Assembly (NCBI RefSeq): GCF_003590095.1
Contig: NC_039498.1
Span: 4,402,001 to 4,466,000 of the forward strand
Reading direction: 5' to 3'
Source of the DNA: Trichoplusia ni
Taxonomy: Eukaryota; Arthropoda; Insecta; Lepidoptera; Noctuidae
Length of the DNA stretch: 64,000 bases
Shown: piece by piece, positions 41,401-54,004 of the stretch
How positions within the stretch are numbered: position 1 is the stretch's first letter
How the letters are laid out: the number at the start of each line of letters is the position of its first letter
Notes under the pieces: generated by a model
Told to the model about the DNA's origin: nothing
The model's input: only the letters and a program-made list of their open reading frames with translations
The model's database searches: none
Translations under genes and position numbers: made by a program

Positions 41401-42450
41401 ATATTGTGTTTCACAAACTTAGTTCATGGATATCTGGGTCTGGGATATTGGGATTGTAATGTTCGTGAAACCGTTAATCCATTACGTGAGGTTTTCAGTT
41501 TTCTCCAGTCCGTCGCCGGTTTCGGGTCCTTTATACAATATTTTAATGGCACCTATAGAGAACTGGTTTATTTATCTTCAGTCCTCTGTGAGCGAAGGTT
41601 TTCTAAACATCTTTCGCGCCGTGTGCTCCGGTCATTAGCATGATTTGCTTTTACTCCGAAATTTTACATCTAGGTAGATGTGGCAGTATTTAATGAAAAT
41701 TCCTTTCATATGGGTTTTAATAATCAAAGGACTTTTGTTAGATTCATTAGCGTTTCGGAACATTTTATCATATTAAAGGGTAGTCTTCTTTTTTAATAAT
41801 CATTGCAGTCAGATTTTAAAATTTGATGGTATAAGATATTTGCCTATCTTGTCTCCTTTACCTATACCCAGTTCCTAGATATAACACATGTCTTTCCACA
41901 ACAGACTTATTCCGTAAGAATATAAAGGGGAAATTAAGTGTCTTAGACTTGCACTGACTCTGTTGCGGTCTAATATCATATTCTGCGAAGAACAGTTTCT
42001 TTGTAATTTCCGCTTAAGTCTATGACTAACGGATTTTTAGTGTTCTTTCATGTCTGAGGTTAACATAATATCTAGTCTGATATAAGCCTTATAAGTCTCT
42101 GGATGTTCTCCCATATTGCGAGTACAAAGGGGTTGAAAGGGAAATTGCTCTTTATAAGTAGGTACTGCGCTTTGTGCCATATTGTTACCATAAGATATTG
42201 AAAATAAGAATATATTTTTAAGATACACTTTTAGCCTCAGATTCGTTTCAACAAGTCGAAAAATTTTATTCGTAGTTTCGATCAAATTTCATTCTAATTT
42301 GTAATCAACGGTAAAAGATAAATTAAAGGCAATAAAAGTTATTCAAATCGCTTCAAAGCTTTCACATTAAACACGTATTTGTGTAACAGAAGTATTTTAA
42401 CTAGGCGTATAAAATTAACAGTTAATTAACTCTTGTTTCTTTGATTACAG
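38413..42450 (+). other. Intron 2 of the model
   Basis: It is bounded by GTAAGTAC and TTTCTTTGATTACAG. It is mostly AT-rich. A GC-rich patch at about 41045-41245 includes CGGGCGGGGCACAGCGGCG and GCGCGCCGGCCGACCG. Open frames at 40054-40320 and 41404-41643 match nothing I recognise; the latter overlaps a second open frame of similar length, as chance frames do. No transposon was identified. Confidence 0.6.
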
Positions 42451-42480
42451 ACGCCGCCGGCCACATTGAAACACAAATAG
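42451..42480 (+). CDS. PDE7: PDE7-type gene, exon 3 of the model (30-nt microexon)
   Basis: A 30-nt exon stands between a textbook acceptor (CTTGTTTCTTTGATTACAG) and donor (ATAG|GTAAGC). Only one of its three frames is open: the others hit TGA or TAG. That frame has the phase needed to join exon 2 (C + AC, His) and exon 4 (G + AT, Asp), reading H-AAGHIETQI-D. This agreement between the sole open frame and both neighbours is good support. The peptide leads into the charged stretch VIIEPVKIPEEKFPELEN of exon 4. The exon is symmetric, so it can be skipped without a frameshift. Confidence 0.75.
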   Translation, partial: TPPATLKHK

Positions 42481-43553
42481 GTAAGCAATTAAACACAATT
42501 ATGCATTCATTACTTTCCAGTATAACTTTTTATATGATGACTGCGGACTGTACAAAATGTTATAATCAATTCGACTCATCATTGCGCGCGATGCTATGTG
42601 TAATCAGCATGTTTCATTAGATTTATATCCACATTCTTAAGTAATCGTGATGGTCCCAATAGTGTTTTTTTTTAAAGCTAACGACTCCCGCTCTGAGGAA
42701 TTTAATTCTTGTGTCACGCGGATTTTCAAACATTCAAGATATGCACAAAGACACCCAATCTCAGAACAAGCATTCATGGATCGTACAAAAGCTTGACCTA
42801 CGCGGAGATCAAACTTGCGGCACGATACGCACAGTCGGATTGGCGTGATGACCTCAACCACTCGGCTATCTGTGTATTTGATAAACTGATAATTATTAGT
42901 CGTTATTAACTAATAGTAAAATGTCTTAATCTCTATCGTCCAGAATATAATCAAGGTTTAGGTAAAGCTGAACTTTGAATAAAATAGAAAAATGTGTTCA
43001 GTACCTTAGACACGGCCTCTTGCTGAAGCCGCTTGAATGAGAGCTTTTCTCGTTCAAGTAGCAGCTTGTGATTTTGCATAGTGATGGATTTTCATGACGA
43101 CCAGATATTGCATTAGTTTAATCTCGGGAAACTCGATCGAAGCTTTCCAATATCTTTCCTGTAGTAGAAGGGAAAGTAACTCAAATATTCATTTTAGTCG
43201 GACTGAATAAAAAAATGACTATGAAATTCAATTTATTTTATCTATAGATTTTTGTTAAAACTCTAATTCCGTCTACAGTATTTTGCCACTCTAAAAGTGG
43301 GTATTAAGTTATACTAAAAGAAGATTTTCTTATTGATCATTACTCATCAATGGAATCTTACAATGAATAGATATGGAGTAAACGATCAAATTATTATCCT
43401 ATAACACATCTACCTGTACATACTACTGTGATTACTTCTTGACAATATAAAATAATAATATATGCCTAAGGATGAGTACAGACTGGAGCATTACTTGCCA
43501 TAGAACGACGATCCGATAAGTTCTAGTATATCAGTGTACCCTTTACAAACCAG

Positions 43554-43572
43554 ACGTCAAGCCGCTTGACGT
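43554..43572. repeat. 8-bp inverted repeat
   Basis: ACGTCAAG and CTTGACGT flank CCG, visible directly. It has no known role. Confidence 0.5.
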
Positions 43573-46500
43573 TACAATACAACTTAATAAACTTACAAGC
43601 GTATTAATTTGTCATTTCGTAAAACCCTTTGACGTTGGCTTGGCTTTTCAACAGTGTTAAAGTAAGGCACGTTCACGGCAAGTGCTACACCGAACCGAGC
43701 GCCAAGCATTCGCGCGAACGATAAATGTTTAAAAATCTTCCAGTGTACATCCACCCTAACACCTCCCACGCGCCCTTGTAAACGTCTATTACTCGTGAAT
43801 TTATATTGACGATAAGCGTTCTGATCCGTCGCAATATGTGTGGAAAGGTGTGAGAATATCTTATGGCTTATTTGATTCTATCAGGTAGGCATAGTACACG
43901 ACCCCGGCTAATAATAGATCCCATGATCGACGGGTATATTTGAAATTCTAGTCCATTATCTTTCGTGATAATTTATAATTGGTTCTTACCTTTTTCTCGG
44001 TAAATCTGCGGAATCCTCATGGAAACCTTTCCTTCCATACCCCTTCTTGGAAAACGTGCTACGTGTCTCGCGTTTGGGCGATGCGTCACATTTCTTGTAT
44101 ACGAGCCTACCAAAATATGTTTTCCTTTTTCCGTGGTTGCGAGCACAAGTGGTACACAATAGTGTTGCTGCAAACCAAGCGGTTCTTCTATAAACTCGTA
44201 TCTTAATATAAAACTCATGATATTAATGAAAAGAAAACGTTCAGACAAAAATTCGATCAAGCTAGTAAAACTGAATTTTCATCTTAAAAAAGGGATTTAT
44301 TATTCCGTACGAACTAAAATAACATTAATCCTTTAAAACTAAATAAATAAGTGTAATAAATTAATAACCCTTTCTTCTTTTTTCCGCATTAATCAAACAA
44401 TAATTAACAAGAAATTCATTTTCCGCCATTTCATAGTACATCTCTCGATATTTTCCAGGCAGCAGTTCTGATTAGTTAATCTGAGCGCGCTATACCCCCG
44501 AGAGCGCATTGTTCCCAGGTATTAGTCAGTACGGCTGCTCTGTCACTTGTTACTATCTCCAGCTTACAGCTCGTACCGTCTTACCGCTTCATAATAATAC
44601 GAAACAAATGACAATACCGATATACATAAATATAGGTATATACCCGTTATATGACTTACGGTATCAATGGTTGGGTATCGGGACTCTATTCAGATGTACG
44701 AATACGTAGCAACGGCTTAAATTTAATATTATATGATAATATTATTATTGATTATCTATTAAAGAAACGGTAATTTTTACGATGTTAAAATATTAAAGAT
44801 TTAACTATCATAGTTAACTCATATTACAGCTCAGACATTAAGCATCGAAAAAAACAGATATTTTCGATATATTTTTAATAACTTTTAGAGATACGTACCT
44901 AAGCTAAAAACTTATAAATAGGCTCAACTATTCTAACAGATTTCTGTACGATGAAATTCGAATCTCTAACTAAAATGTGAATACCATCGTGATTAGATGT
45001 CATTTAATCCGCACGCTATATTATTGTCAGCTTAATTTCAGAAATAAGGTCGTTACAAAACCAGACGTCAGTCTTAAAGCTCACTGCGAGCTTTTGTAAC
45101 CGACAATCTAGATACCATATGAACGTAGAAGAGAATATTGATAGATTATACTATAGATGTATAATAAAGTATCGCTCGCTCACGATCGGGCGGAACGATC
45201 TGATCGGTTTAAACAGCCTAAATTTACTCAGAGGCGTTCGATATTGTAAAGGTACCTCACGTCACCTCCCTCGTTCAGAATACAGATTAATATTAAAACA
45301 ATAGATGACTTGACATTAATGAGCATCGACTAATTTAATTAACATGAATCTGATAGGCGATGCGTGAATGTCGGTAACGATTGATCCGTTTTTAGTGTAA
45401 TGTGAACATTGGATTTAATAAACTTACGGTGCCTAAAGGTAAAGGAACGTAACAGATAGTATTTGTTATTTACCCAATACAATCATGAATTTGTTTGGTG
45501 ACCAGTTTATTTTGAAACGATTGTGGCAAAAACTGAATGAAACTTTCTTCTGGAGTTTAATTGGGGTTCTTGAAGGCGTTTCTTTAACTATTACATTTAA
45601 TTTTAAAATGCTTATTAATGGTACTTAGTATTATGTAAGTAGGTATATTTATCAGTGGTCAAATACTCATAACACAAGCTTTGCTTAGTTAATGACTAAA
45701 TGGCGTTTTGTGAAAAGTTGTGGAATATAGTTTTATTGACAGTCATTATACCTATTACGTAAGTGTCGTGCTTGCGTACATTGGGTTCGATCCTGCAATC
45801 TCGTCCATAAGACCGCAAGGTCGCGCCTGTTGTTATGTGCATCATTCACTGCAAACGTTCATTAATCCTCGTTTAATTAAAGCTATTTATAAAGACAAAA
45901 CGTCTTGCGACAGTTGCTCAGCCGTTTCAAGAGCGACTGGATCCATTGCATCTTCATCCATACGTTACCGAGTTAATCCTGCCGAATGTACGAGCTTCAC
46001 TGCTCATGACACAACGTTTTAATGTTCTACGTTGAGAATAAATTAGCAACAAACTTCTTCAGTCTTAAAACCCTTTGGCGATAAACTACTTAATAAAGTG
46101 TATAAAAGAATGTTACTTTTCAAACAATACAATCTATTAAAAACTCATTATTGATTTCTGTTAGTTAGCCCATCATGATCTTTTTTGTCGAAATTCGCTT
46201 AGTTTAAGAAAATAAATGTTGAAGGTCGGGTGACCTGAAATGAAAAAATTAATAGTTTCTCCTTACTATTAATAAAATAGGAATAAAGCTTGTCTTCGCA
46301 TTCTATTAAAAAAAGTTGCAATCGGAAGCATTCGTATTTCTAATAGATACTGACCGTCTAGTAAAACTACATATGAGTATTTTGACAATTTGCATTTTAG
46401 ACTGGATTTATTTATATTGGTGTAAATAAATAATTATAATATAGATGATGATATATGTTTTGGAAACTTCTATACAGGAAGTCCAAACTACCGTCGAGAT

Positions 46501-47213
46501 ATAAATGTTTTGGCCAGTGTTAGTCTTGAAGAAATATAATTATAAAAACGCATTTCATACATTTATTTTCTCATAACGAGATACGAATGCTTTTTAAGTT
46601 TTTATGCAGATCGTATTATTCAGCGCATTTTGTTAAATTAAAAAACTACGCCATTTTAATTGAAGTGCCAGTGAGAGGCGACAAAGTAAAGTAATTTTTT
46701 AACGTCGTTCTAACTTATGAAAAGTTTTAATATATTTTTCACTGTTCCCACGACAAGTTAAATATGTTTTGATTTACTTGAGATTTAAGAATTTTCAATT
46801 GTTAATTATAATCACGTCAGTATTTTATTCTTTGACCTTAGGTTATAGTATTAACCATACGAAAAGAAAATGAAGCTATAAAAGCTGAGAATTTCAAGCA
46901 TTCAAAAATCTGATAGTTGTAGGGTAGGCACAAAAGTACTAGATCCCCATAAATGTACACAGCCTATGTGCGGTTCAACAATTAGCGCTTAAGGTAAAAT
47001 GCCCAATTACAAAACAAATCTGATCGAATGACTTACAATAACACAACTAATCTTGTTGCCAACGCGAATGTTCTGTAATCACACTAATTCTATACTCGTA
47101 TTACTGCATTATCATTACAGATATTATGTCATTACCTTTATCAATGCTTCGTACATTTTTACAATTAGCCTTTGCCCTCGAGTCCGCCCGCTCCTAATCG
47201 AAAATGATCCCAC

Positions 47214-47375
47214 GGGTATATAGGTATAAAATCGGGATATAAACCATCTTGTCTTTAAGCCTAGTTACATACTATCAGTGTACCAAGTTTCATCTAAATC
47301 CGTTCAGTGGTTTTTGAGTGAAAGAGGAACAAACATCTATACATACAATCTTTTGCGTTTTTAACATTAGTGAGA
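47214..47375 (-). mobile_element. Fragment of a common insect non-autonomous element, minus orientation
   Basis: The plus strand has AAGTTTCATCTAAATCCGTT, CAGTGGTTTTTGAGTGAAAG, AGGAACAAACAT, ACATACAATCTTTTGCG and ATTAGTGAGAT in this order. The order is familiar from the 5' half of common lepidopteran Helitron-like elements when read in reverse. No CTAG end was found, so it is a fragment and its exact family is open. Confidence 0.65.
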
Positions 47376-48374
47376 TAAATTGAATAAACAGTTCATAGTT
47401 GCCTTAATTGGAAGTGATATTAATAAATGCCAGCAGCAACTAAAAATAAAGGTAGTGCAAACATTGTTTGCAGTTAAAAAGTCGTGTTTCCTCGCTATGA
47501 GGTTTTATTCATCCTCGCCCGGCGCGTCGGCTCTTCTCGCTTGTTTATTGTGTTCATTACGAACTGTTAGTTCACTGAAAGAGGCCTTAATGTTAATTAA
47601 TTATATTTGTGGATCTGGAAGCCTTCCGTCTGACGCAGTACTGTGTATAAATGTTCGTAATACTACAGATTGATATAAATGTAGGTACTATCATTTTGTA
47701 CATGTGCAATTAATTATTGATATGTTTTTTATTAATGTACGTATTTTTAATCTTTATGCGTAAGTAAGTCTAATTAACCTGGTTCGCATCTCTTTGAACA
47801 TCCAGAGGTTTTATGAAAGATTATCATACTTGATAAGGCTTGTATATTTATTACTACTCTTGTCGATACTATTTTAAAATGTGTGGGCGTTTGCTATAAC
47901 TGAAAAATATTGATGTATTAATCCAAGGTGTCAGTTACCTTCGTACCGAATTTTACCATTATTAGTCCAGCTGTTTTTGCGTATGCAGTACCATACACTC
48001 AACACATATGTACATATTCATGAAACGTCGTCTCTCATTTTAATTTTCAAAATAGTTACCTTGCCCATCTTTACCCCCGGAAACTGGTATGTATACGGCT
48101 AAATTACTTTTCTAAGGATTTCAAGCTTACTTCAGACCTAATAAAATAATGTTACGTAGGTATTATTTTTTTTAATTTTCGGAAATTTGTCAGTAACTTT
48201 CTCCGCCTTGTGGACACTATTCTCCTACCGTTTAAAATCACCGGAAAGCCAGAAAGCTCAAACTACTGCTTAAATACGTACAAAGCCTGAATCATCCAAC
48301 TGCCAAAATAGCACAAAACGCACACATCTTACCATTCATTTCGAAGACTAATATTCAAAGCTAATAATTATTCT

Positions 48375-48388
48375 GTAACCATGGCAAC
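48375..48388 (+). promoter_or_regulatory. Consensus RFX X-box (GTAACCATGGCAAC)
   Basis: The 14-mer is a full imperfect inverted repeat matching the RFX-type consensus (GTNRCC, a two-base spacer, then RGYAAC). RFX factors drive ciliary genes in animals through such sites. Here it is deep in intron 3, not at a known promoter. The motif match is exact; function is unknown. Confidence 0.4.
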
Positions 48389-51244
48389 AAGATTGCTTAA
48401 AGCAAACTCCTCTGAAGCGTTGCCAGGGGTCGGTACATCGGGGCTCTGTGGCCGATAATTAGGACCTTTACAAAATTTTCGAGAAATAATTCGCATTAAA
48501 GATCTTACACGTGTTCGTATAAATTTATACGTTTTTGGGTTTGATAATGATTTTACGTTCTTAATGTATTATCATTTAGAGCAGAGACTGTTGTTTTAAA
48601 TTGTCGAGGCGGTTTTATAAATTTAGTAATGATGTCGTTTTTGTTCTATAAGATTTTATGATAATCTTAATTAGCAACTATTCATAAAAGTAAACCGTCA
48701 AAGATACTTAAATATTGTTTATTGCTTAATTTCACGTTTTACGAAAAAAAAAATAGTTGATGATTTTAGTGAACTTTGAAAACCCGTAAAATTGTTTCAG
48801 ATTGTACATTTACAGTTTCCTACCTCTCTGCCGTACCCCTTGCGTCTAGTTCAATTCAAAGGCCACTCGGCCTGGCTTATCGCGATACTAATTGTCACTC
48901 GAATGACTTAATTTTATGTCCATACGTGTTCCTTGAGTTAAATGTTACAAGTGTTTTTGCATAACAATGCCATTATGCATAAAGATTATTTAAAACCTTT
49001 TGAAACATAAATGGCGTGAAGACGACACTGCCAAGAATTAGATTTAGTTATTACGAAAGATAAAACACCGAGTTTATCATCGACGTCTGTTTTACTATTG
49101 AAACGAACGGAATATTGAATGGCTTCTGCCTCAACGTCGCAATATTGTACTAAAACATTAATAAATACTTTGTTGTTTTGTAGTATTAATGTTATTTGTA
49201 GAACTGTTTTTTATCCAAAAATATTTACTGTATCTTTATTTTTATCATTGCTATGATAAGTTTCAATTGTTATTAAATAAAAAGTTGCGACAGTGATAAT
49301 AATTCTAAGACAGTTTAAAACGCCCTTACCTTAAAGCCGACTCGACATACCTGAACGAGGAAAAGAAGTAACTCAATTAAATCAAAGATATTCTGTTGTG
49401 TCAACATGAAAATTAAATTGTGATTAATCTGCATAAAGGTCCCATTAACGTACCAGATAGCAAACAGGACAAGCTGATATTCTGACCTCCGCCCTAATTG
49501 TATAACAGCATCGCTTAGCTGTTGCACGGATCCCATCCGAATCCCAATATTCCCCACTTCACGAGTATTAAGAGATACATCGATAAGACTCCGTTTCACT
49601 AAGTTTATGATCGTCGTTTTGCCATTTGTAAATTGGATTTCCGTTCAAATCGATTCCCTTAGGAAACTTAATGAAAAAATCTTCCGATAGATTTAAGTAA
49701 TATAAAATCAGTAGTGGATATTTTCTTCTTGCAATGCTACCAGTCTTAAGATTTTTTGGTGTGACTAAGTTCGTTGATAAGTCTATTAAGATGCTAAATA
49801 TTCAGAAGGTATACTACTCTGTAATTAAGACCATTGAGGCGCCACTTGACGCCGTATAGTACGTTTTCTAGCTTCCACAACTATTCTAAACGGATAACCG
49901 AGCAGTATAGGTAACACAAAGCCATAACCACTACGCACGACAAATGCTTGTTCTGAGACTGAGTCTGTCTTTTTGCATGTGAATTGAACGTTTGTGAAAA
50001 CCCCATGACACAGTTTCCCCCGCCGATCGATTTCATTAGCACGGAAGAAGTTTTTAACAAAAAAAACCTGAATTCACATTAGGTAGGAGATGGTAGAAAG
50101 CTGACAAGAAACCTTCAACCTGATTTAAAACATTTCCGTCAAACATTTACACTCCGAAATTTATCAGGTTTTTATTTTAACGCTATTGTTCCCTGTACTT
50201 CTAATTTCAAGACCATCATAAGTAGTTTCAGTATGTGTAGTCTTCATGTTGAACTTATGAGGAATCTTCATGAACGTCTCTACAACTCATACACAGCACA
50301 GTCTGTTCGCTAGAACCGTGAGCTCCAAGAAATTAATAATATCAGGCACAAAGTTTCGTACATCTCATTTATTATATTCCTCTTCTTTTCAAAATGACGA
50401 TACCAAGTTTGTTAAGAGCAACTTTGTTTATTAATCTCTATCGTAAAATATTTGATCTGAAAGTTCGAAAATCATATTTTAATGAATTCACATTAAGTCT
50501 GTAACTCAGCTGGTAATTAAAACTCTTAAAAACGTTGATCCTATTTAGCTCAGTCACTATTGGTCTCTTGCATCTTATATTCTTGATCGAAGATTGGCCT
50601 AGATATAAGATCTCCGCGCAGTCTTGATAAATCGGTCGAGGTTAAGAGTGTCGCTTAACATTTTCTTATCACTTAAGCTAAGAATTAATTATGAAGCGAG
50701 AAATGTAAGCTTTCCTTGGCTACTCCAAGGCTTAAGTTATTTAATTAAGAGACAAAGTTGCAGTAATTTTATCTTGAAATATCTGTCCTATTCTTTTGCG
50801 CTTACGTAATAATCCGATCGCTTTATTTTTTATTGCAACTTGTTTTAGCATTCAGTAATTAAATAAATCGATTTGAACTTATATAAAACTTTCTTTTCCT
50901 CATCATATTGTAACTTGTCAATACTTTACGAGTTTCTGTAATCGATTGCATGGTACTTTGGAATGTATCACCATTTAGCGCGCTTCATACGCACTTTTAC
51001 CGGCATTTTTATCAATGCTTGGTAAACAATGTGCTTGATAAACTGCGATGTTCCCTGATATACATCGTATCGCTATCAGATTGTTAAACGAGAAATCGTT
51101 CATTGTCGCATACATCCTCGACCGTTTATATCGTATTGCAACACCATCTTAAAAGCTTTCGGAGAGCAAAGGCGCGTAACGTTTAAAATGTTAGGATTCC
51201 TGAAGGTCAGTAACATATTTGTTAATTGTAAACTTTTTTTACAG

Positions 51245-51429
51245 ATGTAATTATAGAACCAGTTAAGATACCGGAGGAAAAATTCCCGGAATTAGAAAAT
51301 ATGAAGCCAAGGAACCTGAGCGCGAGCCGGTTCCTGACGATGCAGAGGCGGCGCAAGCGGCGCCTGCTGACGCGCACGCTCAACAAGGAGCACGCGCTGC
51401 TGGACGACCTGTCCGCCGGCCAGGTGCAG
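51245..51429 (+). CDS. PDE7: PDE7-type gene, exon 4 (conserved N-terminal segment before the catalytic domain)
   Basis: A 185-nt exon with acceptor TTTTTTTACAG and donor CAG|GTGAGC. It encodes residues 45-106 of the assembled fragment. It starts with a charged stretch (VIIEPVKIPEEKFPELEN), then MKPRNLSASRFLTMQRRRKR, then a link ending HALLDDLSAGQVQ. The RN-x-x-x-x-(R)FL-x-x-QR segment and LLDD-x-x-x-GQ align with the vertebrate PDE7 pattern (RNI-x-x-LLSFQRY... then LDDDYNGQA). The exon is much more GC-rich and CpG-rich than its surroundings. An upstream GT (51424) could serve as a shorter donor, but ending at 51429 restores the family spacing. Open reading continues past the donor to 51669 by chance. 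Its run of eight Arg/Lys in ten residues could act as a nuclear or membrane-binding patch; that is inference. Confidence 0.93.
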
Positions 51430-52745
51430 GTGAGCGCCGCGCACACAGACTCATGCCGGCGCGCGGACGACCGCCGAATGACTGAAATTAATCTTATCAA
51501 ATCACGTATTTTTATTCAACACCAAATATTGGTTTATCGCATCTGCGCCGAACCTACAATCCGAGAATCCGAAGCTCCGATTATAACATTACGAATGGAG
51601 CCCGCGTTGCCTATAGCCGCTCCACTACCCCGTACGATTGAGGCAGTTTTAACTATGGCTCGTACATAATATCCGCCATAATTGCCATGTTTAACGCGCG
51701 GCGTCACTCATTGTTTCTCCCATCATGGTCATTCCGCAGTCCTTCGCCGTAGCGACGAGTATTGTTCCTAACTCCGCCACAAATTTAAATGTCGTTTGTT
51801 TGTATTCAAGAGCCGTCCTCACGCACTATTTATAGGTATGTTCTTGTGACATATTGTTGGATATCGTTCTGCGTTCCAAGCAGTGGAAGCAAGGACGTCG
51901 CAATGCGAATGAAAGATTAAGTTGATTCGTTAATATCTTGACTTATCCAACTCCTGTGCGTGGAGACGCCGTGTTTGGTGCGAAAACATCGCTCCTCGTT
52001 TTCTTTTATCGTTCACATAATGTGTCTGCACCATATATGACATATGATATTATCTCTACTCTCGAGTTATATAAAATTACAATTACAAATACCTTGAACG
52101 ATCAACTGATTCATATAAAGTAAAGCCTATATAAAGATTTGAAGCGTTGAAGATCAACTTTAAATGGTGTGCAGTCACTATTATGAGCGCTGGCGAGACA
52201 TTTAAATTTAATGCGGTTTGTATTTTCATTGCGAAGGAAATTTGTTGTTTCTCAGATATGCGCTTTTAGAGGTGACGTCACTTGTATTGCGAATATTAAT
52301 AGATTTGGCGGTCACAAAACGGGGGATTTGTTTATTGGACGAAATTTACTAAGTCCGATGTGGCAGGTCGTAAACAAGCAGCGTTACGGATTAATTTGTG
52401 TTTATGTTGTTTGACGAGGAAGTGTCGCTCGCATGTGTGCGTCCATCCACTTGTGTATGTAGATATGCGAGTGACGTGTACAAGTATTACAATTCCTTCC
52501 TGATGCAATGGGCATTGACGACCGGCCAAGACTCGCTCGAACAGACGTGCTTCTTTATTAATCCGCTATTCATCATTCATCCTACTCGCAGAAAGGTCGT
52601 TGACTCCATACGATGCCTGCGCCTTTGTACGTAGTTTTCTCTCGCACTGCGAGTGTAGCGCCTTGTGACTGCTCCGCGATGTATGTTCGCGACTTTTAGA
52701 GAAGCGATTTTGTGTGTGATATTAACCATTCTGCTTCTGTTACAG
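51430..52745 (+). other. Intron 4
   Basis: It is bounded by GTGAGC and TTCTGCTTCTGTTACAG, with a branch-point-like ATTAACC about 25 bases before the acceptor. It is less AT-rich than most of the window and has several overlapping open frames (for example 52211-52414 and 52398-52634) without similarity to known proteins. A palindromic CRE lies at 52273. No transposon was recognised. Confidence 0.7.
52273..52280. promoter_or_regulatory. Palindromic CRE motif TGACGTCA
   Basis: An exact TGACGTCA (GGTGACGTCACTT) in intron 4. Whether it is functional is unknown. Confidence 0.3.
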
Positions 52746-52809
52746 TGCATCCTGAATCAGTCTGTACATTGGCACTTCAATGCGTTCACGCTTGAAAATG
52801 TATCAGGGG
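52746..52809 (+). CDS. PDE7: PDE7-type gene, exon 5 (entry to the catalytic domain)
   Basis: A 64-nt exon with a strong acceptor (CTTCTGTTACAG) and a weaker donor (GGGG|GTAATG). It reads CILNQSVHWHFNAFTLENVSG plus one base, residues 107-128 of the assembled fragment. This aligns with the vertebrate PDE7 stretch of the form C/H-ML-x-x-VG-x-W-x-FDIF-x-x-x-x-LTNG: Trp, the following Phe residues, Leu and Gly are kept. Asp-Ile becomes Asn-Ala and Thr-Asn becomes Ser-Gly here. The phase joins exon 4 at a codon boundary and exon 6 through a split glycine. The donor departs from GTRAGT, so partial skipping or retention would not be surprising; skipping would shift the frame. Confidence 0.92.
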
Positions 52810-53417
52810 GTAATGTTTCTTATCATGTTGTTTGTATTTATATCTAATAGCGGTGAGAGAGCCAAATGTTGACTGTTTGCTGATTGTTGAACTTTGAATG
52901 CTCTTTAATGAATGCCATACACATGATCTCAATACATGGCGAATTTAAACGTCAATAAATTAAAAGTAAAATTCTACGATGACAAAGAAGAAGACATTCA
53001 CTCTTATTCGCATAAACAATCTTAAAAAAATACTCAGTTTCAATCTTAGTCTCAAAAATATCGAAAAATAAAACATATTTATCAAAACATTAAAATAGAA
53101 TCTGCAAAAGGATTAGTAATTATTTTCAGAGCAGGTTCTTCGCCTCTATTCTAGGTGTGACACTATCATAAGATGTGAGGATTTATGAATTTTTAAGCCG
53201 ATTCCCAATATGGAAAGCTTTTATTGACGCTTTCCATTTTCATATCTAAACTTATCACGAAACCTTCAGGCGACATTTACTATTTTTGTCTAGTCTAGAA
53301 TATAACGTAGATGTTTTGACGCTGGACTTAGGTGTAGGTACTTTTTTAAAGGTAGACTCAAAAGAAAAATAGTTTTGGCGGAGAATTTCTAAGAGCACGA
53401 AAATAATATATTACTAA

Positions 53418-53462
53418 TGTCCTACTGTTGAGTACAGGCCTCTTCAAATACGACAGAAATAG
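53418..53462 (+). repeat. Diverged fragment of a lepidopteran repeat (GTCC-ACTG-TG-G-ACAGGCCTC type)
   Basis: GTCCTACTGTTGAGTACAGG followed by CCTCTTC-x-x-ATACGA resembles the common lepidopteran block GTCCCACTGCTGGGCACAGG then CCTCCTCTCATACGA. It is short and diverged, so only a fragment. Confidence 0.6.
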
Positions 53463-54004
53463 ACGTAAAATTTAAATATTTTAACTGAAGCTATACGTCA
53501 CCAAAACAAGATCAAAATTTTCCCATCATATTTTATTACTGTCAACTTAGTATTGTTAAAGAATTTCAATGTACAGTAAGATATTAAGTATTCTCGCGCT
53601 ACCCTCTCACTGGCAGACATTGCTCTCCAAAATGTAACCTCACACCGGAGAATATAAAACGAAGAGTGCATCACGTCCTTTGGTATAAGTAACAATATTT
53701 TTTATCCCATATATCATGTCCTTTTTATAAAAAATATACAAGTACTATTAGCATTTGCTCATAATTTGTTATCAAACGTCATCTGTTAAACAACAAGTTG
53801 CCAATTAGTTGCCAGAGCCAACATCTATTAATAACCAATTGATTAATAAGATAAAACCTAAATGAAAGACAATTAAGATCTCGTTCATACATGATTTACC
53901 TCTGAATGTTTGCACGCGAGTTTATTGAGCACGCAAGCTCTTTAGTACAGACAGCAATAGAAATAGGTGAAACAATTCGATTTTAAAATCAAGTGTACTT
54001 CTTT

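Larger units (their letters stand above)
42481..51244 (+). other. Intron 3 of the model
   Basis: It is bounded by GTAAGC and a strong polypyrimidine acceptor (AAACTTTTTTTACAG). It holds a Helitron-family fragment at 47214-47375, an X-box-like motif at 48375-48388 and small hairpins. Somewhat GC-richer patches occur near 43680, 45170-45280 and 47515-47545. Open frames such as 43973-44260 (minus), 45720-46022 and 47380-47673 resemble no protein I know and have no supporting exon signals. Confidence 0.6.

Noticed and set aside
41404..41643. Two overlapping plus-strand frames of 79 and 70 codons
   Set aside because: Two frames open over the same bases, with no recognised similarity in either.
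43020..43070. Imperfect hairpin around GCTTGAATGAG / CTCGTTCAAG, considered as a microRNA precursor
   Set aside because: Pairing fails beyond about ten bases on each side; it is not convincing without small-RNA evidence.
45720..46022. 100-codon frame with a tRNA B-box-like GGTTCGATCC at about 45783
   Set aside because: No A-box at the right distance and no cloverleaf could be folded; the frame has no recognised similarity.
46225..46238. AGGTCGGGTGACCT, resembling an ecdysone response element
   Set aside because: The half-sites are one base off consensus and the spacing is two rather than one, so the match is weak.
51301..51669. 122-codon open frame starting at an ATG
   Set aside because: Only the part to 51429 is exon 4. 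The rest runs past a good donor into intron and loses all family similarity.
52665..52847. 60-codon open frame containing the PDE7 segment
   Set aside because: The true exon is 52746-52809; the flanks are intron sequence read by chance.
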